A stretch of DNA of 64,000 nt from Allolucifera butyrica (GTDB taxonomy: Bacteria > Bacillota > Negativicutes > Sporomusales > UPPP01). The notes beneath the pieces were generated by a model. That model was not told where the DNA came from and searched no databases. It was given only the letters and a program-made list of their open reading frames with translations. Every line of letters begins with the position of its first letter. Position 1 is the stretch's first letter. Of the stretch, positions 8,054-16,568 are shown in pieces. The stretch lies in the NCBI RefSeq assembly GCF_900476375.1, contig NZ_UPPP01000070.1, forward strand, positions 1-64,000, in the 5' to 3' direction. Both the position numbers and the translations under genes were made by a program.

Positions 8054-8863
8054 TTGAAAAAGGCATTAACAATTGCCGGTTCGGATTCCAGCGGTGGAGC
8101 GGGGATTCAAGCGGATCTCAAGGCTTTTTCGGCGCATGGCGTATATGGTATGAGTGTGATTACGGCCGTTACGGCGCAAAATACGCAAGGTGTATTCGCC
8201 GTGCAAGATATGGAAACGGCTATAATCGACGAACAAATGAAGGCTATTTTCGAGGATATTGAAGTGGATGCGGTGAAGATCGGTATGGTATCCCGCAGCG
8301 AAACAATCCGGGCAATCGCCGGGGGCCTTACCCGTTATAAGGCGCGGAATATTGTGATTGATCCGGTGATGATATCCAAGAGCGGCTATCATTTATTGCG
8401 GCCCGACGCCGTAAAAGCCCTGCTAACCTGTCTGCTGCCGCTGGCGACAGTCGTCACCCCCAATTTGCCGGAAGCGGCAGAGATGACGGGCAAGTCTGTC
8501 AATAGCTTGAAGGATATGGAGAAAGCCGCTGCTGCCATTTTTCAAATGGGGCCCCGCTATGTGCTTTTAAAAGGAGGACACCGGGAGGGGGATGCCACCG
8601 ATATTCTTTTTGACGGTGAAACCTGTTATTATTTGCGGTCTCCCCGGATTGCCGCGCTAAATACCCACGGTACGGGCTGTACTCTTTCCGCCGCGATTGC
8701 CGCCAATTTGGCGAGAGGCTATATTGTGCAGGAAGCTGTTTCCCGGGCCAAGGAATATATTACTACTGCAATTGAACATGCCCTGTCAATTGGTAAAGGG
8801 GTAGGGCCTACCCACCATTTCTATACCTTATATAAAAAGGCAGGGATGCTGACTGACGAATGA
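8054..8863 (+). CDS. thiD: Hydroxymethylpyrimidine/phosphomethylpyrimidine kinase
   Basis: 269 residues, ribokinase fold. It phosphorylates HMP and HMP-P to HMP-PP for thiamine synthesis. TIAGSDSSGGAGIQADLK is the substrate-binding N-terminus, and LNTHGTGCTLSAAIAANLA carries the catalytic GTGC anion hole. The TTG at 8054 gives MKKALTIAGSD and lies 8 bases after AAGGGGGG, so it is preferred over the in-frame TTG at 8030 inside the terminator. It is the first gene of a TPP-riboswitch operon with thiM and thiE. Confidence 0.95.
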   Translation: MKKALTIAGSDSSGGAGIQADLKAFSAHGVYGMSVITAVTAQNTQGVFAVQDMETAIIDEQMKAIFEDIEVDAVKIGMVSRSETIRAIAGGLTRYKARNIVIDPVMISKSGYHLLRPDAVKALLTCLLPLATVVTPNLPEAAEMTGKSVNSLKDMEKAAAAIFQMGPRYVLLKGGHREGDATDILFDGETCYYLRSPRIAALNTHGTGCTLSAAIAANLARGYIVQEAVSRAKEYITTAIEHALSIGKGVGPTHHFYTLYKKAGMLTDE

Positions 8864-8962
8864 AAGGACACAAATTTTCCTCATGAATTTTGTATTTGGT
8901 ACTACCGTGTGGTTATGAGGTTAACTGTGATCACCTATCAATTCGAGGAGGTATAGAAAGCA

Positions 8963-9787
8963 ATGGAAATATTGTCGGAAATCGCTGATAATCTCTTGCA
9001 CTTAAGAGAAAAGAAACCGCTAATCCATCACATTACCAACTATGTCACTGTGAATGACTGCGCGAATATGACCCTGGCTGTCGGGGCTTCCCCGGTAATG
9101 GCGGACGATATTGGTGAAGTGGAGGAAATGGTGGCATTTGCAGCCGCGCTGGTATTGAACATGGGAACGCTTAATTTGCGGACTGTAGACTCTATGCTGG
9201 CGGCGGGCCGCAAAGCCCGCAAGGCGGGAATCCCGGTTATCTTCGATCCTGTAGGCGTTGGGGCAACCAAACTGCGGACGGAGACGGCGGCTGCAATTCT
9301 GCGGGAAGTACGGCCTTCCGTTATTCGGGGCAACATGTCGGAAATTAAGTTGCTGGCCGGACTGAAAACGGACATTAAAGGGGTCGATTCGGCCGCGGCG
9401 GAGGAAGACGGAGAGATAATAGCCGCCGGTTTGTCCCGTGAGCTGGATTGTGTTGTGGCGATAACCGGCAAAAGAGACATTATCGCCTATCGGAACCGGC
9501 TATGTTATATTGATAACGGACACCCGTCTCTGGCGCAGGTCACCGGCACGGGCTGCATGGCTACTTCTCTGATCGGCTGCTATTGCGGCGTGACGGATGA
9601 CTGGTTTTGCGGCGCAGCGGCCGGCATTCTGACAATGGGCCTGGCCGGCGAGGTAGCGCAGCGGTCGCTGCGGGCAGGTGAGGGGATAGGTACTTTCCGG
9701 GTCCGGCTGTTTGATGCCGTATCAACGATGCTGCCGGAATTTATTCTGAAAGAAGGGAAGATTCATGGTGTGCAAATCGGGAATTGA
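8963..9787 (+). CDS. thiM: Hydroxyethylthiazole kinase
   Basis: 274 residues. It phosphorylates the thiazole alcohol for salvage. KPLIHHITNYVTVNDCANMT and the active-site VTGTGCMATSLIG are diagnostic. The ATG at 8963 is preceded by GAGGAGGT. It lies 99 bases after thiD with no visible terminator, and overlaps thiE by 23 bases. With thiD and thiE it forms a salvage set: HMP and thiazole kinases plus the coupling enzyme. No de novo genes (thiC, thiG) are in the window. Confidence 0.96.
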   Translation: MEILSEIADNLLHLREKKPLIHHITNYVTVNDCANMTLAVGASPVMADDIGEVEEMVAFAAALVLNMGTLNLRTVDSMLAAGRKARKAGIPVIFDPVGVGATKLRTETAAAILREVRPSVIRGNMSEIKLLAGLKTDIKGVDSAAAEEDGEIIAAGLSRELDCVVAITGKRDIIAYRNRLCYIDNGHPSLAQVTGTGCMATSLIGCYCGVTDDWFCGAAAGILTMGLAGEVAQRSLRAGEGIGTFRVRLFDAVSTMLPEFILKEGKIHGVQIGN

Positions 9788-10400
9788 CTACTCTCTCTAT
9801 TTGGTAACAGACCGGCAACTGCTTGCCGGCAAAGACCTGCTTGCTACGGTGGAACAAGCGATTCGCGGTGGAGTTACTCTTGTCCAATTGCGGGAAAAGG
9901 AGTTATGTACCCGGGAATTTTATCATTGGGCGCAGCGTCTCAAAACAGTCACCGATACCTACGGTATTCCCTTGATTATTAATGACCGGGCGGATATTGC
10001 CCTGGCTGTGGATGCGGACGGTCTCCATGTCGGACAGGAAGATATGCCTTTGTCCGTAGCCCGGCAAATACTTGGTACGGAAAAAATCATCGGGGTTTCC
10101 GTATCTTCTGTGGAGGAAGCCCTGGCTGCCCAGGCCGGGGGAGCCGATTATCTGGGCGTAGGCGCCATATTCGCCACGGCAACGAAACGAGACGCCGATA
10201 GTGTGAGCCTGCCCGGTTTGCAGCGGATTAAGGAGCAGACAAGACTTCCGGTGGTAGCAATTGGCGGTATTCAGGCGGCCAATGTTCGGCGCGTTATGGA
10301 AACAGGAGTGGACGGGGCGGCCGTGGTATCAGCCGTTATTGCCGCTTCCGACCCTTATGGAGCGGCTCTGACGCTGACCCGGCGGATAAAAGAATGTTAA
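9765..10400 (+). CDS. thiE: Thiamine-phosphate synthase
   Basis: 211 residues, TIM barrel. It joins HMP-PP and thiazole phosphate to give thiamine phosphate. YLVTDRQL, VQLREKE, INDRADIALAVDADGLHVGQ and VAIGGIQ are the family signatures. The ATG at 9765 lies inside the thiM end with AAGGGAAG upstream, consistent with translational coupling. It is the last gene of the operon; a strong terminator follows at 10437. Confidence 0.96.
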   Translation: MVCKSGIDYSLYLVTDRQLLAGKDLLATVEQAIRGGVTLVQLREKELCTREFYHWAQRLKTVTDTYGIPLIINDRADIALAVDADGLHVGQEDMPLSVARQILGTEKIIGVSVSSVEEALAAQAGGADYLGVGAIFATATKRDADSVSLPGLQRIKEQTRLPVVAIGGIQAANVRRVMETGVDGAAVVSAVIAASDPYGAALTLTRRIKEC

Positions 10401-10436
10401 TAAAAATTTAAAAAAATTAAAAAATTTTTAAACTGA

Positions 10437-10478
10437 AATCCCGCTGCCGGCCATTGGCTCCGACAGCGGGATTTTTTT
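10437..10478 (+). terminator. Terminator of the thi operon
   Basis: AATCCCGCTG-CCGG and CCG-CAGCGGGATT form a long stem followed by a run of T residues. Confidence 0.9.
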
Positions 10479-10518
10479 CACATTTTGCGCTAAAGCCCTA
10501 TGCATAAAGGTCTAATTT

Positions 10519-10572
10519 TGGGACCTTTGTCCCATTGTAAAAAAAGAATTGGGACATGGGTCCGATTTTTTT
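10519..10572 (+). other. Second hairpin plus T-run in front of the sigma factor gene
   Basis: TGGGACCTTTGTCCCATT (10519-10536) pairs imperfectly with ATTGGGACATGGGTCC (10549-10564), and seven T residues follow. The thi operon is already terminated at 10478, so this looks like either a leader attenuator of the sigma gene, starting 123 bases downstream, or the end of a small transcript. Confidence 0.5.
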
Positions 10573-10694
10573 ACGACATATTTCGGGTTAAAATCTAAAT
10601 ATTGGATATTAATTTTCTGAATGGAACGCTTATGCGACAAAAAACGATGATTCCCGACAGATGAGAAAAATTAAATGGTATCGAGGTAGATAAA

Positions 10695-11297
10695 ATGTTG
10701 ACATGCTGTTTTAATGAGCGGGGACAATTGAATAATGACGAATTTGAGCGTTTGGCCGAACAGTTTCATGGTATGATTATATCGTATACGCGCAAATATT
10801 ATTTGCCTGGTGGAGACAGTGAGGATCTATATCAATGGGGGCTTCTGGGTCTTTATAAAGCGGTGCTCCATTTTAACGAAACCGACCGCTACAGTTTCGA
10901 ATTTGTAGCCAGCGTCAATATTAAAAACATGATGAAGTCGGCCATCACCATGGCTAACCGAAAAAAACACAGAGTGGCTAACGAGGCGAAATCACTCTTT
11001 GAAAAATGCCGTTATTTTGACAATGAACAGGAAGCGCCGTTAATCGACCGGCTGGTGGTTCATAATGGCGTGCGGGATCCACTGGATGTAGTTGCGGATA
11101 AGGAATCGGTGGAAAAAATATACCGGTTTATTGCCCGGCGCCTATCCGATAACGAGCGCAGAGTCATCGGCCTGTATATTCACGGTTATAAGCAGCGGCA
11201 TATTTCCGGTAAACTGAATGTAGATCAAAAAGTAGTAGATAATGCGATTCAGAGGGCCCGAAAAAAAATCGGCAGGTATGTAAATTATTATTCTTAA
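10695..11297 (+). CDS. SigH-like alternative sigma factor (sigma-70 family)
   Basis: 200 residues. Region 2 (~12-85) reads IISYTRKYYLPGGDSEDLYQWGLLGLYKAV, the -10-binding core of SigH/Spo0H-type factors, and region 4 (~148-197) has LSDNERRVIGLYIHGYKQRH followed by a helix-turn-helix. Regions 1 and 3 are reduced, as in sporulation and competence sigma factors. The true sigH normally sits near rpmG-secE-nusG, which is not the case here, so this may be a paralogue with its own regulon. GAGGTAG lies 9 bases before the ATG. Confidence 0.85.
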   Translation: MLTCCFNERGQLNNDEFERLAEQFHGMIISYTRKYYLPGGDSEDLYQWGLLGLYKAVLHFNETDRYSFEFVASVNIKNMMKSAITMANRKKHRVANEAKSLFEKCRYFDNEQEAPLIDRLVVHNGVRDPLDVVADKESVEKIYRFIARRLSDNERRVIGLYIHGYKQRHISGKLNVDQKVVDNAIQRARKKIGRYVNYYS

Positions 11298-11334
11298 ATT
11301 ACCGGCTATTATATTTTAATTTTTCCAGAAGAAT

Positions 11335-11374
11335 AAAAAAAGCGAACCCCTATAAATGCAGGGTTCGCTTTTTT
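11335..11374. terminator. Bidirectional terminator between sigma factor and rubrerythrin
   Basis: GCGAACCC and GGGTTCGC pair, flanked by A7 and T6 runs, serving both convergent genes. Confidence 0.9.
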
Positions 11375-11377
11375 ATG

Positions 11378-11923
11378 TTACTTAAAATAGCGGTTGAGCA
11401 AGCCTTTGAAAGCAGCACCGTGGCGTGCTTCATCCTTGCACATTTCATGCACGGTATCGTGAATGGCATCAAGACCTAATTCTTTGGCTCTTTTAGCGAT
11501 GTCCAGCTTGCCGGAACATGCACCGAATTCTGCTTCTACGCGCAATTCCAGATTCTTTTTGGTCGAAGGAAACACTACTTCACCCAGCAGTTCAGCAAAA
11601 CGGGCGGCATGGTCGGCTTCTTCAAAGGCAATCCGCTTGTAGGCCTCGGCTACTTCCGGATATCCCTCGCGGTCGGCCTGGCGGCTCATAGCCAGGTACA
11701 TGCCTACTTCGGTACATTCGCCCATGAAATTCATCTTGAGTCCTTCCACAATTTGCGGGTCCACGCCGGCGGCTATGCCGATTCTGTGTTCGTCGGCCCA
11801 GTTCAGGGCAGCCTCTGTTTTTTCAATAAATTTAGCGGCAGGTGCTTTGCACTGGGGGCAAAAAGCCGGTGCAGCATCTCCCTCGTGAACATAACCACAA
11901 ACTGTGCATACAAATTTTTTCAT
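11378..11923 (-). CDS. Reverse rubrerythrin (N-terminal rubredoxin, C-terminal diiron ferritin-like)
   Basis: 181 residues. The rubredoxin domain comes first: [11 protein letters not shown] and FCPQCKAP give two CxxC iron sites within residues 5-25. A four-helix ferritin-like domain (~45-180) follows, with glutamates and histidines in [34 protein letters not shown] and CKDEARHG. This reversed order is that of clostridial revRbr, which act as NADH-linked peroxidases in oxidative stress defence. AAAGGAGAG precedes the ATG. A PerR-like box overlaps the promoter region. Confidence 0.93.
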   Translation of the reverse strand: MKKFVCTVCGYVHEGDAAPAFCPQCKAPAAKFIEKTEAALNWADEHRIGIAAGVDPQIVEGLKMNFMGECTEVGMYLAMSRQADREGYPEVAEAYKRIAFEEADHAARFAELLGEVVFPSTKKNLELRVEAEFGACSGKLDIAKRAKELGLDAIHDTVHEMCKDEARHGAAFKGLLNRYFK

Positions 11924-11939
11924 TCTTTAAATCTCTCCT

Positions 11940-11954
11940 TTATAATAATTATTA
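11940..11954. promoter_or_regulatory. PerR-like box upstream of the reverse rubrerythrin
   Basis: TTATAATAATTATTA matches the Bacillus PerR consensus TTATAATNATTATAA at all fixed positions but one. It lies 17 bases upstream of the start codon, where it would overlap the transcript start. No perR gene is in the window. Confidence 0.6.
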
Positions 11955-12063
11955 ATAGATAAAAGTTATCACAAGGTTTATATTAGCAGATAATTATTAA
12001 AAAATCAAGGGGTTTTCTGAAAAAAATCAGTCAATTATCAGCTGCCACTTCGTTAAGACAGTT

Positions 12064-12093
12064 TTGACACCGTTGCGAAAGATAAGCTAGAAT
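12064..12093 (+). promoter_or_regulatory. Promoter of the first ABC-F gene
   Basis: TTGACA (12064-12069), an 18-base spacer and TAGAAT (12088-12093), 40 bases before the ATG at 12133. Confidence 0.65.
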
Positions 12094-12132
12094 ATAAAAT
12101 GGATTCGCATAATTTTAGGCAGGAGAAATGAA

Positions 12133-13689
12133 ATGAGTGTACTAACGGTTGAAAATGTCTCGCATGGTTTTGGCGCCCACGGAATTTTGGAAAATGCTTC
12201 ATTCCGGCTTCTGAAGGGAGAGCATGTTGGTCTGGTTGGTGCCAACGGCGAAGGAAAATCCACCTTTCTAAATATTATTACCGGCCAGCTTACTCCGGAT
12301 GAAGGCGCTGTTACGTGGTCCAACCGGGTTACGGTGGGATACCTTGATCAGCATACTACGCTGACGAAAGGGCAAACCATTCGTGATGTCCTGCGGGAGG
12401 CTTTCCGGCGAATGTATGATTTAGAGGCTGAAATGCTGTCCTTATATGATAAAATGGGTGAGGCTTCCCCCGGGGAGCTTGAGCGCATGATGGAAGAGGT
12501 CGGCGAAATCCAGGAAGTGCTGGAACACGGCAGTTTTTATATGATTGACGCTAAGATTGAAGAAGTAGCCAATGGCCTCGGTTTGGGGGACATCGGACTT
12601 GACCGGGATGTGAGTGATTTAAGCGGCGGACAGCGGACAAAAGTGCTGCTTACAAAGCTGCTGCTCCAGAATCCGACGATCTTAATTCTTGACGAACCAA
12701 CCAACTATCTGGATTATGAGCATATTGAGTGGCTTAAACGCTATCTAAAAGAGTATGAAAACAGTTTTATTCTGGTGTCGCATGATATTCCGTTTCTGAA
12801 TGAGGTTGTCAACGTCATTTATCATGTGGAGAATACCGTGCTTACCCGCTATACAGGGAATTATGAACAGTTTCAGCAAATGTACGATATGAAGAAAAGT
12901 CAGGAACTGAAGGCCTACGAGCGGCAACAGCAGGAAGTCGAGCGCATGGAAGACTTCATCGCCCGCAATAAGGCCAGGGTGGCGACCCGTGGTATGGCCA
13001 ACAGCCGTCAGAAGAGGCTGGACAAAATGGAAATACTGGAAAAACCACGGGAACGTCCCAAAGCTTCCTTTCAGTTCCGGGATGCCCGTACGCCGGGCAA
13101 ATGGATTGTCGAAGCCAAAGGGTTGGTATTAGGCTATAATGAGCCTTTGACCAGACCGGTGGACTTAATTCTTGAGCGGGGACAAAAAATTGCCATCCGG
13201 GGAGTTAACGGATTGGGAAAATCCACCCTTTTAAAAACTCTGCTGGGTAAACTGCAGCCTTTTGCCGGTACAGTGGCCTTGGGAGATTATTTGTACCCCG
13301 GCTATTTTGAACAGGAGTCTGCCCGTAATAACAGCAATACGGCTCTGGAAGAGGTCTGGCAGGAGTTTCCCGGTCTGACTAACTTTGAAGTGCGGGCGGC
13401 TCTGGCGCGCTGCGGTCTGACCAATGAGCATATTACCAGCCAAATGATGGTGTTGAGCGGTGGGGAAAACGCCAAGGTACGCCTTTGTAAGCTGATGCTG
13501 CAGGACATTAACTGGCTGGTGCTTGACGAACCCACCAATCATCTGGATACGGACGCCAAAAATGAGCTCAAAAGAGCGTTGCAAGAGTTTAAAGGCACAA
13601 TATTGCTTGTGTCGCATGAGCCGGATTTTTATGAAGACTGGGTGAGTACAGTTTGGAATGTGGAAAATTGGACAACAAAAATTGTTTAA
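12133..13689 (+). CDS. ABC-F family ATPase (YfmM-like), ribosome-associated
   Basis: 518 residues, two ABC domains with no membrane segments, the mark of ABC-F translation factors. Domain 1: Walker A GANGEGKST, signature LSGGQ, Walker B LILDEPTNYLD. Domain 2: GVNGLGKST, LSGGENAKVRL, LVLDEPTNHLD. The linker (~250-305) is rich in charged helix, with a P-site-tRNA-motif-like RMEDFIARNKARVATRG. Start MSVLTVENVSHGFG and length match Bacillus YfmM from memory. A role in relieving stalled ribosomes or drug resistance is possible. The last codons overlap the next gene by 37 bases. Confidence 0.88.
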   Translation: MSVLTVENVSHGFGAHGILENASFRLLKGEHVGLVGANGEGKSTFLNIITGQLTPDEGAVTWSNRVTVGYLDQHTTLTKGQTIRDVLREAFRRMYDLEAEMLSLYDKMGEASPGELERMMEEVGEIQEVLEHGSFYMIDAKIEEVANGLGLGDIGLDRDVSDLSGGQRTKVLLTKLLLQNPTILILDEPTNYLDYEHIEWLKRYLKEYENSFILVSHDIPFLNEVVNVIYHVENTVLTRYTGNYEQFQQMYDMKKSQELKAYERQQQEVERMEDFIARNKARVATRGMANSRQKRLDKMEILEKPRERPKASFQFRDARTPGKWIVEAKGLVLGYNEPLTRPVDLILERGQKIAIRGVNGLGKSTLLKTLLGKLQPFAGTVALGDYLYPGYFEQESARNNSNTALEEVWQEFPGLTNFEVRAALARCGLTNEHITSQMMVLSGGENAKVRLCKLMLQDINWLVLDEPTNHLDTDAKNELKRALQEFKGTILLVSHEPDFYEDWVSTVWNVENWTTKIV

Positions 13690-14339
13690 ACGGGGAGCAG
13701 TCGTTATGCTACCGTACCGTTTGCGGCGACGGACAGGCGGAGACTCAAATCAGTAAATCGCGCTTTTTGGCTTTTGTCCGGCGAATCCGCAATGATGACG
13801 AGGCAGCAAGGTTTATTGCCGAAATAAAAAAACAGCACCGGGACGCAAATCATTATTGTGCTGCTTATCTGTTCGGTGCGGCCGGACAGGGGCAACGGGC
13901 CGATGATGACGGGGAACCGGCCGGTACGGCCGGCAAACCGATTCTGGAAGTGCTGAAAAAAACTGGCATTGTCGATACTGCCATCGTTGTTGCCCGTTAT
14001 TTCGGCGGGATTAAGCTGGGAGCGGGCGGCCTCATCAGGGCATACGGCCAGGCGGCCAGCCTGGGAATTCAGGCCGCCGGACTGGTTGACTGTATTCTTC
14101 ATACCCGGGTTACGACGGCCTTGCCCTATGAACTTGCCGGCAGAGTAGAAAAAGAACTACGGACCCGTTCTTACATTCTTGAAAGGGCTGTGTATTTGGA
14201 AAACGTAAGTTTTACTGTTTTGGTTCCAGCGGGGGAAGAGATTCCTTTTCAAACCGGAATGGATGACTGGACCGCAGGAACGGCAGTTAGTGTTATCGAC
14301 GGCACAGCTTACGTGGAAGTGCCGGTTAAAGTAAAATAG
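13653..14339 (+). CDS. IMPACT/YigZ family protein (UPF0029 plus DUF1949)
   Basis: 228 residues. The N-terminal IMPACT domain (~30-140) carries KSRFLAFVRRI, DANHYCAAYLFG, DDGEPAGTAGKPIL and VVARYFGGIKLGAGGLIRAY, the full family signature. The C-terminal ~75 residues fit DUF1949. In bacteria the function is uncertain; the eukaryotic homologue modulates translation control. The start ATG at 13653 lies inside the ABC-F gene; an in-frame TTG at 13668 is the only other early option, and ribosome-site evidence for both is weak. Coupling to an ABC-F ATPase hints at a translation-related role (inference). Confidence 0.88.
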   Translation: MECGKLDNKNCLNGEQSLCYRTVCGDGQAETQISKSRFLAFVRRIRNDDEAARFIAEIKKQHRDANHYCAAYLFGAAGQGQRADDDGEPAGTAGKPILEVLKKTGIVDTAIVVARYFGGIKLGAGGLIRAYGQAASLGIQAAGLVDCILHTRVTTALPYELAGRVEKELRTRSYILERAVYLENVSFTVLVPAGEEIPFQTGMDDWTAGTAVSVIDGTAYVEVPVKVK

Positions 14340-14349
14340 TGCTTGCAAG

Positions 14350-14374
14350 AAAGACCGCATCAGCGGTTTTTTTT
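14350..14374 (+). terminator. Terminator after the IMPACT gene
   Basis: AAAGACCGC-ATCA-GCGGTTTTTTTT. It runs straight into the third copy of the dispersed repeat. Confidence 0.85.
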
Positions 14375-14486
14375 ATGGGATCGGAAAGTATAACTTTTCG
14401 GGTTGTTTTTAAATAACACATGCTTCCTGAGAAAGCCGAAAAGTAAAATACTTTCCTTCTACTTAAAGACCCATTAGGTCTTTCTA
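14371..14486 (+). repeat. Dispersed double-hairpin repeat, copy 3 of 3
   Basis: It starts TTTATGGGATCGGAAAGTAT, has the GCCGAAAAGTAAAATACTTT return arm, and ends AAAGACCCATTAGGTCTTT. It is closest to the copy at 388-504 and ends 4 bases before the TTGACA of the padR promoter. Confidence 0.85.
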
Positions 14487-14489
14487 GTA

Positions 14490-14518
14490 TTGACATGGTA
14501 ATAACTGGTTGCTAAAAT
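14490..14518 (+). promoter_or_regulatory. Promoter of the padR-flavodoxin operon
   Basis: TTGACA (14490-14495), a 17-base spacer and TAAAAT (14513-14518). Confidence 0.75.
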
Positions 14519-14530
14519 GATAATAAATTA

Positions 14531-14548
14531 TATATAACAAGTTATATA
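14531..14548. promoter_or_regulatory. Palindromic operator of the PadR regulator
   Basis: TATATAAC-AA-GTTATATA is an 18-bp inverted repeat lying just after the -10, at about +6 to +23 of the transcript. A repressor bound here would block its own operon. Confidence 0.6.
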
Positions 14549-14563
14549 ATAAGGGTGATAAAA

Positions 14564-15145
14564 ATGTCGCTGTCGCATGCAATTTTAGGTTTGCTGCAAT
14601 ATCAGCCAATGTCGGGATACGATATTAAGCAGTTTATTGACAAGTCGGTCAATTACTTTTGGTCGGCTAAACAAAGCCAAATTTACCGGGAACTGGCCGG
14701 GTTGGAAAAACGCCGTTGGGTAGTGTCGGCGCTGGAAAAACAAAGCGGGCGGCCGGCTAAACGGATGTATTCCCCTACCGGAGCGGGCCGGACGGAATTT
14801 TTGCGCTGGCTGCACGAGTTTCCTGCTGCTTTGGTGGAACCGGTGCGCGATGAATTTTTAGTACATCTGTTTTTTGGCAACGGTCTGCCGGTTGAGGAAA
14901 CACTGTTTCATTTGGAGCGCTATAAAAAAGAGGCGCAAGCCCGGCTGGACTACTTTACTGCATTGGCAGCGAAGCTTAAAAACGGTGAAGCGGGTGGTGA
15001 TTGCGCCGGAGAGCGGGTATATTGGCTGCTGACGCTGGCTAAAGGGATCAAAATGGCTGAGGCCAGTGTACAATGGGCGGACGAAAGCATGGCGGTCCTG
15101 AATGCGATAAAAAGGGAACCGCCGAAGAAAGGGGTAAAAGGATGA
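14564..15145 (+). CDS. PadR family transcriptional regulator
   Basis: 193 residues. The N-terminal winged helix (~1-85) has LSHAILGLLQYQPMSGYDIK, the standard PadR opening, and the DNA-reading wing EKQSGRPAKRMYSPTGAG. The C-terminal half (~90-180) is the helical dimerisation domain (Vir_act_alpha_C type). The ATG at 14564 follows AAGGGTG by 5 bases and is preferred to the GTG at 14555. The stop overlaps the start of the flavodoxin gene by 4 bases. A promoter and an 18-bp palindrome directly upstream fit autorepression. Confidence 0.92.
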   Translation: MSLSHAILGLLQYQPMSGYDIKQFIDKSVNYFWSAKQSQIYRELAGLEKRRWVVSALEKQSGRPAKRMYSPTGAGRTEFLRWLHEFPAALVEPVRDEFLVHLFFGNGLPVEETLFHLERYKKEAQARLDYFTALAAKLKNGEAGGDCAGERVYWLLTLAKGIKMAEASVQWADESMAVLNAIKREPPKKGVKG

Positions 15146-16524
15146 AAATCGTTGTTCTTAACGGGAGCCCCAAGGGAGAAATGAGCGTTACCATGCAGTA
15201 TGTAGCCTTTTTGCAGCAAAAGTTTTCCCGGCACACCTGGCAAGTGATGACTGTCTCCCAGCGAATCGGTCAGATTGAACGGGACGATACGGCATTCCAG
15301 GAGATTATGACGGCCGTGGCGGCAGCCGACGGAGTAGTCTGGGCCGTGCCGGTTTATTTCATGCTGGTTCCGTCACCCTATAAACGCTTTATTGAGCTAG
15401 TTGAGGAGAAAAACGCAACGGGTGTATTTAGACAAAAATATACGGCGGTACTAACAACGTCCATCCGGTTTTATGACCATACGGCTCACAATTATCTGCG
15501 GGGTATCTGTGACGACTGGGATATGAATTATGCCGGCGGGTATTCGGCCGATATGCGGGACCTGTTTGCCGTGCCGGAAAGGCAGCGGCTGCTGCAGTTT
15601 GGCGCCGCCTTTTTTCAGACGATTGAGCGCCAGGCAGCGACTGCTAAAATGTTTTTGCCACTTCGCCGGCAGGAGATGGAGTACCACCCGGTCATAAACG
15701 GGGAAAAGCTGGACTGCAGCGGTAAACGGATTTTGCTCATTACGGATGCGACGGCTGACGATACCAATCTCAATAACATGATTACCCAATTTTGCAGCCG
15801 GTTTGGTCCGGAACCTGAAGTCGCCAATCTGAATGATCTTGATATGAAAGGGGGATGTCTGGGCTGTATCCGGTGTGCTTACGACAACACTTGCTGCTAT
15901 GAGGACAAAGACGAATTTGTCTCCTTTTTTGAGGCTAAGGTCAAAAAAGCGGATATTCTTGTTTTTGCGGCGTCAATGCGGGACCGGTATTTTTCTTCCC
16001 GCTGGAAGATGTTTTTTGACCGGTCTTTTTATAACAATCATGTGCCTGTGATGGAAGGCAAGCAGTTTGCTTTTTTAATCAGCGGGCCTTTTTCGCAAAA
16101 TGAAAACCTGCGGCAAATCGTCGAGGCCTATATTGATTGCAACCGCGCCAATGCAGCCGGTATTGTAACGGACGAGGGTAAGGATTCGGCAATGCTGGAC
16201 CGGCTGATCGCGGAATTGGCCTACCGGGCGCTGCAGTGTTCCCGGGAAGGATACATCCAGCCGCCTACGTTCCTGTTTGTCGGTGCGCGCAAACTTTTTC
16301 GCGACAGCATATGGGGCGACATGCGCTTTCCGTTTATTGCCGATCATAAATATTACAAAGAGCATGGATATTATGACTTTCCCACCAGGAATACCGGAGT
16401 GGTCCTACGCAACACGCTGCTTAACTGGCTGATGAAGATTCCCAAGCTCCGCCGCCTGGTTTATATGGAGCAAATGCGGTCGAAAATGGTGGAACCCTAC
16501 CAAAAGCTATTGCAAAAACTATAA
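15142..16524 (+). CDS. Tandem flavodoxin-fold NAD(P)H-dependent oxidoreductase
   Basis: 460 residues with two flavodoxin-like halves. The first opens MKIVVLNGSPKGEMS (FMN phosphate loop) and spans ~1-185. The second begins at ~193 with KRILLITDATADDTN and carries a cysteine cluster GGCLGCIRCAYDNTCCYED like the Fe-S site of iron-sulfur flavoproteins. The last ~100 residues are a helical tail. Substrate unknown; roles in reducing quinones, nitroaromatics or metals are possible. It is translationally coupled to the PadR regulator, so its inducer is probably sensed by PadR. Confidence 0.82.
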   Translation: MKIVVLNGSPKGEMSVTMQYVAFLQQKFSRHTWQVMTVSQRIGQIERDDTAFQEIMTAVAAADGVVWAVPVYFMLVPSPYKRFIELVEEKNATGVFRQKYTAVLTTSIRFYDHTAHNYLRGICDDWDMNYAGGYSADMRDLFAVPERQRLLQFGAAFFQTIERQAATAKMFLPLRRQEMEYHPVINGEKLDCSGKRILLITDATADDTNLNNMITQFCSRFGPEPEVANLNDLDMKGGCLGCIRCAYDNTCCYEDKDEFVSFFEAKVKKADILVFAASMRDRYFSSRWKMFFDRSFYNNHVPVMEGKQFAFLISGPFSQNENLRQIVEAYIDCNRANAAGIVTDEGKDSAMLDRLIAELAYRALQCSREGYIQPPTFLFVGARKLFRDSIWGDMRFPFIADHKYYKEHGYYDFPTRNTGVVLRNTLLNWLMKIPKLRRLVYMEQMRSKMVEPYQKLLQKL

Positions 16525-16526
16525 TA

Positions 16527-16548
16527 AAAAACCGCGTTAGCGGTTTTT
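16527..16548 (+). terminator. Terminator after the flavodoxin gene
   Basis: AAAAACCGC-GTTA-GCGGTTTTT, 3 bases after the stop codon. Confidence 0.85.
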
Positions 16549-16568
16549 CAGGTTGTCGATAAAACCCA

